Positions 9,965-19,166 of a stretch of DNA of 64,000 bases are shown here, one piece after another. This DNA is from Opitutus sp. GAS368 (GTDB lineage: Bacteria; Verrucomicrobiota; Verrucomicrobiia; Opitutales; Opitutaceae), in assembly GCA_945874455.1 (NCBI GenBank), contig CAMCHO010000003.1:1-64000 (forward strand), given 5' to 3'. A model generated the notes under the pieces. That model was not told the DNA's origin. It searched no databases and worked only from the letters and a program-made list of their open reading frames with translations. A program made the position numbers and the translations under genes. The first letter of the stretch is position 1; each line of letters opens with the position of its first letter.

Positions 9965-10741
9965 ATGTCAGCGCCGCTGCCACCCATCGTCGAATTCCGC
10001 GAAGCCACCAAACGTTTCGGCGAAGGCCCACTCGTGCTCGACCTCCTCAACCTCACCGTCCAACCCGGCGAATTCGTTTCCCTCCTCGGCCCCAGCGGTT
10101 GCGGCAAATCCACCCTCCTCCGCCTCATCGCCGGCCTCACTCCGCTCACCGCCGGGTCCCTCATCGTCGACCGTCGCTCACCTGACGCCGCCGCCGCCGA
10201 CCTCGCCTTCGTCTTCCAAGAGCCGACCCTCCTTCCGTGGCTCAGGGTCACAGCCAACATCGAGCTCCCGCTCGCTCTCCGCGGGATTGCTCCCGCCGAA
10301 CGGTCCGCCATCAGCCGCCGCGTCCTCGACTTGGTGCGCCTCTCCGAGAAAGCCAACGCCTACCCGCGCCAGCTTTCCGGTGGCCAAAAAATGCGCGTCT
10401 CCATCGCCCGCGCCCTCGCCCTCTCGCCAAAAATCCTCCTCCTCGACGAACCCTTCGGTGCCCTCGACGAAATGACGCGCGAACACCTCAACGAGGAGCT
10501 CCTCACAATTCGGGAACGCCACGCTTGGACCGCCTTCTTCGTCACCCACTCGGTCGCTGAAGCCGTGTTTCTCTCCAATCGTATCTTCATCTTCTCCGCC
10601 AACCCAGCTCACCTTCACACCGAGATTCCCGTCCCGTTCCCCTACCCTCGCACCGCAGCCACCCGCCTCTCCCGTCCCTACCACGATCTCGTCGCCGACG
10701 TCTCCCGCCTTCTGCGTTCCGTCGAACCCGACACCGTCTGA
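9965..10741 (+). CDS. ABC transporter ATP-binding protein (nitrate/sulfonate/thiamine-precursor family)
   Basis: GPSGCGKSTLLRLIAGL, LSGGQKMRVSIARAL, ILLLDEPFGALDEMTREHL; FVTHSVAEAVFLSNRI is typical of the SsuB/TauB/ThiZ family. Confidence 0.9.
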   Translation: MSAPLPPIVEFREATKRFGEGPLVLDLLNLTVQPGEFVSLLGPSGCGKSTLLRLIAGLTPLTAGSLIVDRRSPDAAAADLAFVFQEPTLLPWLRVTANIELPLALRGIAPAERSAISRRVLDLVRLSEKANAYPRQLSGGQKMRVSIARALALSPKILLLDEPFGALDEMTREHLNEELLTIRERHAWTAFFVTHSVAEAVFLSNRIFIFSANPAHLHTEIPVPFPYPRTAATRLSRPYHDLVADVSRLLRSVEPDTV

Positions 10742-10747
10742 ACGCGC

Positions 10748-11539
10748 ATGTCCCGCCGGCTCCAAACCATTTTTCTTCCCGCCGCGACCGGTGCACTCGT
10801 CATTGCCGCGTGGTATGCCGTCCACGCGCTGCTCTCCGAGGATCTCCGCTTTCTCTTGCCGACGCCCACCGCCGTGGTCACCGCGTTTCGCACCCACGCT
10901 GATTCGCTCGCCCGCGCCGCCCTCAACACCACTCAAGGCGCGCTCCTCGGCTTCGCCTTAGCCGTCATCGTCAGCTCGTTCTTCGCGCTCGCCCTCTCGC
11001 TCTCGCGGTTGGTCCGCATCGGCCTTTATCCCTACCTGATGATCTTGCAGATGACGCCCGTGATCGTGTTTGCGCCGATCCTCGTCATCTGGGTCGGGGC
11101 CGGCCTCAAAAGCGTCACGATCATCACGTTTCTCATCTGTTTTTTCCCCCTCGTGGTGAACACCACACAGGGCCTCGTCTCCACCGATCGCCACCTCGTT
11201 GAGCTCTTCGCCATGTGGCGCACCAGTCGCCTCCAACAAGTCCTTTATCTTCGCGTGCCCGCTGCGTTGCCCTACTTTTTCACCGGCTTGCGCATCGCCG
11301 CCACCCTCGCACCCATCGGTGCCCTCGTCGGTGACTACACCGCCGGCAGTTCCGCCGGCGACGGCGGCGGTCTCGGCTTCCAAGCGATCATCTACTCCAG
11401 CCAAGCCAAATACGCCGCGCTCTTCGCGACCGCCGCCACCACGTGTATCCTCGGTTTCATTTTCACCGCCGGCGTCCTTTCACTCAGCTGGCTCGTTCTC
11501 CACCAGTGGCACGACTCCTACGAAAACACCGACAAATAA
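10748..11539 (+). CDS. ABC transporter permease (SsuC/TauC/ThiX-like)
   Basis: Multi-TM; MTPVIVFAPILVIWVGAGLKSVTIITFLICFFPLVVNTTQGL and EAA-like region RVPAALPYFFTGLRIAATLAPIGALVGDYT; between the ATPase and SBP genes. Confidence 0.9.
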   Translation: MSRRLQTIFLPAATGALVIAAWYAVHALLSEDLRFLLPTPTAVVTAFRTHADSLARAALNTTQGALLGFALAVIVSSFFALALSLSRLVRIGLYPYLMILQMTPVIVFAPILVIWVGAGLKSVTIITFLICFFPLVVNTTQGLVSTDRHLVELFAMWRTSRLQQVLYLRVPAALPYFFTGLRIAATLAPIGALVGDYTAGSSAGDGGGLGFQAIIYSSQAKYAALFATAATTCILGFIFTAGVLSLSWLVLHQWHDSYENTDK

Positions 11540-11545
11540 TCTCCC

Positions 11546-12547
11546 ATGAAGCTCCGCTCACGCCGCCCGCTGCCCGCCATCATCCGTAGTCTGCTCCTCG
11601 CGCTCAGCGCTCAGTTCTTCGCGCTCAACTCCGCCGTCGCGGCCGCCGCCCCAGCAAAAATCTCCGTCCAACTCGATTGGGTCCCCGAGCCCGAACACGG
11701 CGGTCTCTACCAAGCCCTCGCTCGTGGTTTTTTCCGCGAAGAGGGCCTCGACGTCACCTTGCTGCCCGGCGGACCCGGCGCCCAAGTCATGCCCAGCGTC
11801 GCCACCGGTAAAGTGGACATCGCCCAAGCCGACTCCACCACCACCCTACTCCAACAAGCCGAGGGCCTCCCCTTCGTCCAATTTGTAGCCGTCTTCCAAG
11901 ACGATCCGTCCGGAATTCTCGTCCACGCCGATAGCCCCGTCCGCACCTTCGCCGACCTCAACGGCCAGACCATCATCGCTCGTCCCGGCTGGCCCTTTCT
12001 CAAATTCCTCGTGGAAAAATACCACCTGAAGGTTAACGAGGTTCCTCAGAACTTCTCCGTCGCCGCGTTCCTCGGTAACAAACAAGCACTCCAACAGGGC
12101 TACTTCATCGCCGAGCCCCACCACATCACGCAGGCCGGCGGCAAGCCCCCTCGCTTCCTCTCCACGTGGGACGCCGGCTTCCGCGCCTACGCTGTGCTCA
12201 TCACCAATAAAAAATTCGCCCGCGAGCGCCCCGCCGAACTCCGCGCGTTCACCCGCGCCTACCTCCGCGGTTGGCAAGACTACCTCGAGGGTGATCCGAC
12301 CCCCGCTCACACCGCGTTGAAAAAAGCCCACGCGCCGAACACCGACGCCTTCCTCGCCTTCTCACGCCAAGCCATCATCGCCGAAAAACTCGTCACCGGC
12401 CGCGACGCCCACGGCGGTCCGAAGAACATCGGTCGACTCGAGGCCGCGCGCTACGCCGAACAAATCGCCCAGCTCGAAGCCCTCGGCCTCCTCCCGAAAG
12501 GCAAGCTCACCCCCGCCACGGCCTTCACCAACGAATTTCTCCCTTAG
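11546..12547 (+). CDS. ABC transporter substrate-binding protein (NMT1/THI5-like)
   Basis: KISVQLDWVPEPEHGGLYQALARGFFREEGLDVTLLPGGPGAQVMPSVATGKVDIAQADS is the canonical NMT1/THI5-type start. Confidence 0.9.
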   Translation: MKLRSRRPLPAIIRSLLLALSAQFFALNSAVAAAAPAKISVQLDWVPEPEHGGLYQALARGFFREEGLDVTLLPGGPGAQVMPSVATGKVDIAQADSTTTLLQQAEGLPFVQFVAVFQDDPSGILVHADSPVRTFADLNGQTIIARPGWPFLKFLVEKYHLKVNEVPQNFSVAAFLGNKQALQQGYFIAEPHHITQAGGKPPRFLSTWDAGFRAYAVLITNKKFARERPAELRAFTRAYLRGWQDYLEGDPTPAHTALKKAHAPNTDAFLAFSRQAIIAEKLVTGRDAHGGPKNIGRLEAARYAEQIAQLEALGLLPKGKLTPATAFTNEFLP

Positions 12548-12699
12548 CCCGCCCTTCGTCTGCCCACTACTCGCTCCACCTCACCTCTGCCGTGTAGTCC
12601 GTAGGCGCGCTTCTTTTGACGGCGTCCTGCGCTCACACCGAAACGACCACTCGGAAAAGACTCCGCGCATGCGCAACGCCTCTCGCTCTGCTGGTTAAT

Positions 12700-13345
12700 C
12701 GGTGCGGGCCCGTCCGCTCTCAACGCACGCTCACTCTGCGCGACCGGCCTCGCCTGCCTTTTGCTCGTCTGGCTCTTTTTTCCCCTGATGCTCCTGTCCG
12801 CGCCGCGAAACTCCTCAGCGGCGACGTTTCGTGGTGCGACCTGACCGCGCTTACGTTTCACTCCGCAACGCCACCGCTCCCCACGCCGCTCGCCTCTTGG
12901 GCCCACGTGCTCCCCGTCTGGTTTCACCTCGCCGCCCGCGCCGGCATGTTTACTTGCGAGCTCCTCATTCCATTTTTCCTTTTCGCCCCCCGCACCTGCC
13001 GGCACCGCCCCGCGCTCCTCGCTTCACCCTTTGTCACGTAATACGTGACAAACGTTTCCTCCGAATTGCGGCCACGTGTCACGCCGCTCATCCCCCACCG
13101 CTAAGGCCTCTTCGCCGTCATGACCCATCCGCGCAGGGAACGTGTCTTCGAGGGCCGCGACCCTCGCCTCGGCTGGTAACCCTGGTTCGCTGCCCTCGGC
13201 CATCCCACGCATAACTCCGCGTTCCCCTCGGTCTGCGAACCTCCGCTGCGCGGCACACCCGCAGTCCTCGCCGTGGCCGAAAAAAATCCTTTCCCGCAAA
13301 AACCGCTCCGCCACCTCCGCGTCGTTCGTTACGAATAACCCTTCA
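12700..13345 (+). pseudogene. Decayed lipase maturation factor (LMF1-like) gene
   Basis: Frame A: CLLLVWLFFPLMLLSA. Frame B: AAKLLSGDVSWCDLTALTFHSATPPLPTPLASWAHVLPVWFHLAARAGMFTCELLIPFFLFAPR. Frame C: GLFAVMTHPRRERVFEG/RDPRLGW*PWFAALGHPTHNSAFPSVCEPPLRGTPAVLAVAEKNPFPQKPLRHLRVVRYE*. These match, in order, remembered LMF family segments, with frameshifts, stops and internal deletions. Confidence 0.75.
13031..13051. repeat. 21-bp palindrome TTGTCACGTAATACGTGACAA (copy 1)
   Basis: Perfect 10-bp arms around one central base; identical to copies at 49735 and 49812; followed by acGTTTCC. Confidence 0.95.
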
Positions 13346-13515
13346 TCACCCCGGCACGCGCGCCGCCCCCGGCCAGATCCGGCGCCGCACGCCGCACGAT
13401 TTGTCCATCCAACCCGCGTCGCCCCAATAAAGCCGCCGACCGTTTCAACGTCCCCGTTCACTGCCCAAATTTTTTCCGCGCTATCCCGACTCTCCGTGCT
13501 CATACGCTTTCCGTC

Positions 13516-14781
13516 ATGCCGCAACCGACCGCTCTCGAACGTTTCCTGCCCCTCCTACGATCCGCCCTCACCGACGGCACTTTGACCAAGCTTACCCTCG
13601 GCAAACCCGCGCCCGCCCTCACCCGGGCCGATCCCACACTGCAAAATATCTTCGTTCGACCCGTCGCTCTCAAAGCGGGCCTGCAGCTCTCGTTCGTGTG
13701 GCGCCACGCCACCCGCGACGTCACGAAAAACCACGCTCCCGCCGAGGCTATCACCCTGATCGAGGCCGCTCTTGGCCGCGACTTCCTCGACGCCCACCTC
13801 TTCACCGCTACCCAAATCGCCCAATTGGAATTTAACTCCGACGGCAGCGCTCGCCTCCGCGTGAAGTCCACACCGCTTTCCGTCCCGTCCGCCCCGCCTC
13901 CGCCGGCGGCCCACAACGCCCCCAAACACCACCTCATCCCCGCTGAAGCCCCGTGGCTCGATTCTCTCGGCGTCACCAATAATCGGGGACAACCACGCGA
14001 GGGCATGGCCGATAAATTTCGCCAAATCCAGAAATTTTCGGAACTCCTCAGCCACCTCGTCGCCGAGGCCTTCCCTGACGCGCCACCTCCCCCTGCCGCC
14101 AGCGGCGACACTCACCTTTCACCTCCGGACGCTCCACTCTCAGCCCCCAACGTTCAACTCCGCGTCGTCGACGCGGGATCCGGCAAAGGCTACCTCACCT
14201 TCGCCGTCGCCGCCCTCCTCGGCGAACGCGCCCACGTCACCGGGATCGAGTCCCGCCCCGAGCTCGTCGCCCTGTGCAATCGTGTCGCCGCCCAACACGG
14301 CCTCGCCCACCGCCTCACCTTCCGCGCCGGGACCATTACCGACACGCCGCTCGCTGCCTGCGATCTGCTCATCGCCCTCCACGCCTGCGACACCGCGACC
14401 GACGATGCCCTCGCCCGCGGGCTCGCGGCCCACGCCCGCCTGCTCGTCGTTTCACCTTGCTGTCAAAAAGAGCTCCGCCCGCAACTCACCCCGCCACCCG
14501 TCCTCGCCGACGCGCTGCGGCACGGCATTTTCCAAGAGCGTCAGTCCGAGTTCGTCACCGACGCCCTCCGCGCCCAACTCCTCGAGTGGGCGGGTTACAA
14601 AACTAAGGTCTTTGAATTCATCGCCACGGAGCACACCGCGAAGAACCTCATGATATCCGCGATTCGCACCCGCCTGGCCGGCACGCCGGATGACGCCAAA
14701 GCCCAACGTCTGCGCGCCCTTGCCTCGTTTTACGGGATTCGCCAGCACGCCCTAGCCCATCACCTCACGTTCTCGCTTTAG
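13516..14781 (+). CDS. Class I SAM-dependent methyltransferase
   Basis: LRVVDAGSGKGYLTFAVAALLGERAHVTGIESRPELVALCNRVA motif I; LLIALHACDTATDDALARGL ... VVSPCCQKELRPQL, typical of the SAM-dependent methyltransferase domain with HACDTATD/PCCQ motifs. Confidence 0.85.
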   Translation: MPQPTALERFLPLLRSALTDGTLTKLTLGKPAPALTRADPTLQNIFVRPVALKAGLQLSFVWRHATRDVTKNHAPAEAITLIEAALGRDFLDAHLFTATQIAQLEFNSDGSARLRVKSTPLSVPSAPPPPAAHNAPKHHLIPAEAPWLDSLGVTNNRGQPREGMADKFRQIQKFSELLSHLVAEAFPDAPPPPAASGDTHLSPPDAPLSAPNVQLRVVDAGSGKGYLTFAVAALLGERAHVTGIESRPELVALCNRVAAQHGLAHRLTFRAGTITDTPLAACDLLIALHACDTATDDALARGLAAHARLLVVSPCCQKELRPQLTPPPVLADALRHGIFQERQSEFVTDALRAQLLEWAGYKTKVFEFIATEHTAKNLMISAIRTRLAGTPDDAKAQRLRALASFYGIRQHALAHHLTFSL

Positions 14782-14905
14782 GGCTCCGCGTATCCACCGA
14801 CCGCAGTTTGCAACCATCGCGGACTTTCGCTCCTCAAAGGCGTGCCGGCACCCCGCGGGTCGCTCCCCTCCCCCCAGCGTGTGCCACGCACTCCGGCGCT
14901 CCGGC

Positions 14906-16366
14906 TCACGCAAGCGCTTTTCGTATCACATTTCCGGCCACATCGGTGAGACGCTCGTTGCGGCCGTTGCGACGGAACGTCAGGCGTGTGTGGTCGAGAC
15001 CGAGCAAATGCAGAATGGTCGCGTGGATGTCGTGCACGTGCGCTTTTTCCGACTCGGCGCGCAAGCCCACGGCATCAGTGGAACCGATCACCTGCCCACC
15101 TTTCACGCCGCCTCCGGCGAGCCACATTGAAAAGCCGTGTGGGTTATGATCTCGACCGTTCGCGCCTTCGCTCATCGGCATGCGACCGAACTCGCCGCCC
15201 CAGATCACCAGCGTCGAATCGAGGAGGCCGCGTGATTTCAAATCTTTCAACAGACCGGCGACGGGCAGATCGCTCTGCGCACACAGTTTGGAGTGGTTTC
15301 CCTCCATGTCGGCGTGGCCGTCCCAGCCGTTGGTGTCGCCACAGTAGAGCTGCACAAAGCGCACACCGCGCTCGAGCATCCGGCGCGCCAGCAAACAGCG
15401 CTGGCCGAACTCCTCGGTGATTTTCTGGTCGAGGCCATAGAGTTTTTTCGTGGCCTCAGTTTCCCGCGAGATATCCACGACGTCGGGCGCGTGTTGCTGC
15501 ATGCGAAACGCCAACTCATAGGCCGCGATGCGGGCCGCGAGTTCTGAGTCCTCCTCGCCCGCCGCAAGATTTTCTCGGTTGAGCTGATTGATAAAATCCA
15601 CCGTCGCCGCCTGCTGCGCCCCGGAGATGCCGGCAGGCGTATTAAGATTGAGGATCGGCGACGCACCTCCCCGCAAAATCGTGCCTTGGTAGGCGGCGGG
15701 CATGTAGCCGTTGCCCCACGCCGGCGCGCCACCCTTCACCCAACCCGAGGGATCGGGCATGACGACGAAGGCGGGCATATTTTGGTTTTCCGTGCCGAGC
15801 CCATAGGTCGCCCAGGAGCCGAGACTCGGGCGACCCATAAGAATCGAACCAGTGTTCATCTGGTAGACGGATTCGGGATGCGTGACGCTGTCGCCGTGAC
15901 AACCACGCAACACGCACAGTTCGTCAGCGCACGAGGCGATGTGCGGCAAGAACTCGGAGATTTCGGTGCCGGATTGTCCCCGCGGCCGAAACTCCCGCAG
16001 CGGCGCGAGCAGCTTGTTTTTCGCAACAGCTCGGCGGGTCTTGAACGTGCCAAACGATTCCGGAATCGGCTGGCCCGCGAGCCGGATCAAATCGGGCTTC
16101 GGATCGAGCAGGTCCACATGGCTCGGACCACCCGACATGAAGAGGAAGATCACGCGTTGCGCTTTGGCGGCGAAATGCGGCAGTTTCGCCGCAAAGGGAT
16201 TGGCGAGGCGCGACGCCGGCGCGGCAAGCAGTCCTTCGCGGCCGAGCAGAGAGGTCAACGCCACCATGCCAAAGCCACCACCGGCATGACGCAAAAACGA
16301 ACGGCGCGACGTGGGGCGCGTCGCAAATCCTCCGGGGCCGCAGCAAGGTTCAGTCGACATAGACAA
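14906..16366 (-). CDS. DUF1501 domain-containing protein (sulfatase-fold, Tat-exported)
   Basis: Tat-like RRSFLRHAGGGFGMVALTSLLG; FLFMSGGPSHVDLLDPKP; GEFGRMPMSEGANGRDHNPHGFSMWLAGGGVKGGQVIGSTDAVG. Confidence 0.95.
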   Translation of the reverse strand: MSMSTEPCCGPGGFATRPTSRRSFLRHAGGGFGMVALTSLLGREGLLAAPASRLANPFAAKLPHFAAKAQRVIFLFMSGGPSHVDLLDPKPDLIRLAGQPIPESFGTFKTRRAVAKNKLLAPLREFRPRGQSGTEISEFLPHIASCADELCVLRGCHGDSVTHPESVYQMNTGSILMGRPSLGSWATYGLGTENQNMPAFVVMPDPSGWVKGGAPAWGNGYMPAAYQGTILRGGASPILNLNTPAGISGAQQAATVDFINQLNRENLAAGEEDSELAARIAAYELAFRMQQHAPDVVDISRETEATKKLYGLDQKITEEFGQRCLLARRMLERGVRFVQLYCGDTNGWDGHADMEGNHSKLCAQSDLPVAGLLKDLKSRGLLDSTLVIWGGEFGRMPMSEGANGRDHNPHGFSMWLAGGGVKGGQVIGSTDAVGLRAESEKAHVHDIHATILHLLGLDHTRLTFRRNGRNERLTDVAGNVIRKALA

Positions 16367-18851
16367 ATGCGTTGAGGTTAAAGAGCCCGCGGCACAGCTC
16401 GCTGAGCGGTGAGCGGGCGAGAAATTCCACCGAGAGCCGTCGCTCCACCGCCGTGGGCGGGCGACCGATAATGAGGCGATAGGCCAACGTGACCCGCGCC
16501 TCGGGCGAGTCGGCGGCCTCCGTCAACCGCTCCGCTGTGCGCGCCGCCGCCGCCAAGACTTCCTCCGCGTTGAGCAAGGTCAGTGACTGCGGCGCCGTCG
16601 TGCTTCGCTCGCGCGCCGAGCAGCTCAGGTTGTTGTCAGGCGCATCGAACACTTCGAGAAAGGGAAACCGTAGGTTTCGCCGCGCGAAAATATAGAGGCT
16701 GCGCCGCGTATGATCGCGCGGGTCGGTGCTCGCGATCCAACCCTTGGCGCCCTCAAACAGCTCTTTAGGAATCGGCGGGAAAACTCCGGGACCGCCGACT
16801 TTCAGGTTCAGTTCACCGCTGATCGCGAGGAGACTGTCACGGATCACCTCGCCCTCAATCCGCAGCCGATTCATGCGCCCATAGAGCCGGTTCTCCGGAT
16901 CGTGGACCATCTCTGCCGCGGCGACCGTACTGGCCTGCTGATACGTCGCCGAGAGCAACATGAGCCGGTGCATGGCTTTCACACTCCAGCCCCGCGCAGT
17001 GAACTCCGCGGCTAGCCAGTCGAGCAGCGCCGGATGCGTGGGCTTTTGCCCATGCGTGCCAAAGTCACTCGGTGTTCCGACCAGCCCGCGCCCAAAATGA
17101 TGCTGCCATATCCGGTTCACCATTACCCGCGCCGTGAGCGGGTGCGCCTCGCTCGCCACCCAATGGGCGAGGGGCGCGCGCACGTTTTCCGCTGGCTCGC
17201 TCGCCGCGGCACCGACACCGGACAGCACCTGCGGAAACCCCGCCCGCACTTCGTCCCCGGGCTGATTGTAATCACCGCGGTGGAGCACGTGCGTCTTCGC
17301 CGGCGCCCCGTTTTGCAGCGCCAACGTAGCGGGGAGCGGTCGTGGCTTCGGAAACGGTTTCAACTCCGCGAGCAGCACCGCGTGCCGGTCGCGGTCCGGC
17401 TTTTTCATCGCAGCGCCGATTTCCTTCGCCGTGACCGCCACCAAATGGGCGGTTTCCAACACTTGGTTTTCCTGCTCGGTCGTGCGTTGCTCCTTCGCCA
17501 CTCGGTGCGCCGCTTGGGCTTCGGGCGAGAGCTTCGCGAGTTTTCGCTCGAGGAGCGTCTTTCGCGGCGGCTCTTCCAGCGCGAAAATCTGGGTCTGCAC
17601 CGCTTTGGTCTGCTCGCCATAGGCGGCCATGGCCATCTCGTGCGCGTGGCTCTCCGCCGCGGTGGGCACCGGCAGATCATGGCGGAATTTCGCCGCAGTG
17701 AAAAATGCCTGCAACCGGTAGTAGTCGCGCTGCGCGATCGGCTCGAACTTGTGGTCGTGACAGCGCGCGCAACCGACGGTGAGGCCGAGCAACGCCAGCG
17801 CGGTCGTGTCGGTCATGTCGTTCAACGTATTTCGCCGGCGCTGCACCTGATCGGCGGAATCGACCATGTCGGGACCGAGGAGGTTGAACGCCGTCGCGAT
17901 CTGCGCGTCAGGATCGCCAGGGAAAAGTTCATCGCCCGCTAACTGTTCACGGATGAAACGGTCGTAGGGCTTGTCCGCGTTGAAAGCCCGCACCACGTAG
18001 TCGCGGTAGCGCCACGCGTTGGGCCTCGCCGCATCGTGCTCGAACCCGTCGCTCTCCGCAAAGCGCGCCAGATCCAGCCAGTGCCGCCCCCACCGCTCGC
18101 CGTAGTGCGGCGAGGCCAGCAACCGGTCAACCAGCGTCTCGTAGGCACGCGGCGACGCGTCCCGCACAAACGCATCGATCTCTGCCAGCGTCGGCGGCAA
18201 CCCCACGAGATCGAGCGTCACGCGCCGGATCAGCACCTCACGGTTCGCTGGCACCGCAGGGCTGCTTCCCTTCGCCTCCAACCCGGCCAAGATAAACGTA
18301 TCGAGCGGCGATTTCGGCCACGCGGCCTGCTTCACCACGGGCAGCTTCGGTCGTACCACCGGTTGAAACGCCCAGTGTGCCCGATCCGCCTCGGTGAGCG
18401 CAAAGGCCGCTCTGGTCGGCGCGGCTCCCCCGGCCACGATTTCAGCTTGGCGCAGTTCGCGGGTGTAAATGGCCCCGTCGCGAATCCACGCGGCGATGAT
18501 CGCGATGTCCGCCTCCGGCAACTTGTCGTTCTTGTGCGGCATCCCGGGCTCTTCCTCGCGGGTGATCATCCGTTGGAACAAACTCAGCTCCGGGCGGCCG
18601 AGGACCACCGCCGCCCCACTCTCACCCCCGCGCAGCAACGCCGCGTGCGTCGTGAGATCGAACCCCGCTTTGGTTTTCTCACCGCCGTGACACGGCACAC
18701 AATGTTGCTCGAGCAGCGCCAGTGCCGTGGGCGGATGCGGGTTTCCGGATAGCACCTGCGCGGGCAGGGCCGTGCACAAGGCAACGCCCAGCGTAAATCC
18801 AAAACGGATACGCCATTGCCAACGACTCAGCCTGACGGGAAAGAAAGACAC
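16350..18851 (-). CDS. PSD1/DUF1549/DUF1553 planctomycete-type cytochrome C domain protein
   Basis: CVPCHGGEKTKAGFDLTTHAALLRGGESG (CxxCH), DFILAGLE..., LASPHYGERWGRHWLDLARFAESDGFEHD, GCARCHDHKFEPI, VNRIWQHHFGRGLVGTPSDFG. Overlaps the DUF1501 gene start. Confidence 0.95.
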   Translation of the reverse strand: MSFFPVRLSRWQWRIRFGFTLGVALCTALPAQVLSGNPHPPTALALLEQHCVPCHGGEKTKAGFDLTTHAALLRGGESGAAVVLGRPELSLFQRMITREEEPGMPHKNDKLPEADIAIIAAWIRDGAIYTRELRQAEIVAGGAAPTRAAFALTEADRAHWAFQPVVRPKLPVVKQAAWPKSPLDTFILAGLEAKGSSPAVPANREVLIRRVTLDLVGLPPTLAEIDAFVRDASPRAYETLVDRLLASPHYGERWGRHWLDLARFAESDGFEHDAARPNAWRYRDYVVRAFNADKPYDRFIREQLAGDELFPGDPDAQIATAFNLLGPDMVDSADQVQRRRNTLNDMTDTTALALLGLTVGCARCHDHKFEPIAQRDYYRLQAFFTAAKFRHDLPVPTAAESHAHEMAMAAYGEQTKAVQTQIFALEEPPRKTLLERKLAKLSPEAQAAHRVAKEQRTTEQENQVLETAHLVAVTAKEIGAAMKKPDRDRHAVLLAELKPFPKPRPLPATLALQNGAPAKTHVLHRGDYNQPGDEVRAGFPQVLSGVGAAASEPAENVRAPLAHWVASEAHPLTARVMVNRIWQHHFGRGLVGTPSDFGTHGQKPTHPALLDWLAAEFTARGWSVKAMHRLMLLSATYQQASTVAAAEMVHDPENRLYGRMNRLRIEGEVIRDSLLAISGELNLKVGGPGVFPPIPKELFEGAKGWIASTDPRDHTRRSLYIFARRNLRFPFLEVFDAPDNNLSCSARERSTTAPQSLTLLNAEEVLAAAARTAERLTEAADSPEARVTLAYRLIIGRPPTAVERRLSVEFLARSPLSELCRGLFNLNAFVYVD

Positions 18852-19028
18852 TGGGATAAGGGGATCGGCAGGCTCACCGACTGAGTAACGCGAATCAACC
18901 CTTGGTTACACCGCCCCAAAACGGCGCGGTCGTGGTGTCCACCACCGGTCGCCCGCGGGAACCGCCACTCATCTCCGCTGCCGGATTCGTTGGCCTAGAC
19001 ATTCAGGCGACCGCCACGCTTCGAGCGC

Positions 19029-19064
19029 GGTGAGCAATCCCGTGAGCAATCCGGTGAGCAAAAT
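19029..19064. repeat. Three tandem 12-bp repeats (GGTGAGCAATCC)
   Basis: ggtgagcaatcc/cgtgagcaatcc/ggtgagcaaaat read directly. Confidence 0.8.
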
Positions 19065-19166
19065 CGAAGGGTGACGCGCGTTGACCGGCGAGACGGCGCG
19101 CCGTTTCGCGCCGAAGAGTAGACGCTCAGCTCTCTACTGTATTAATCCGCCTTTCGCGTAGTTGCT

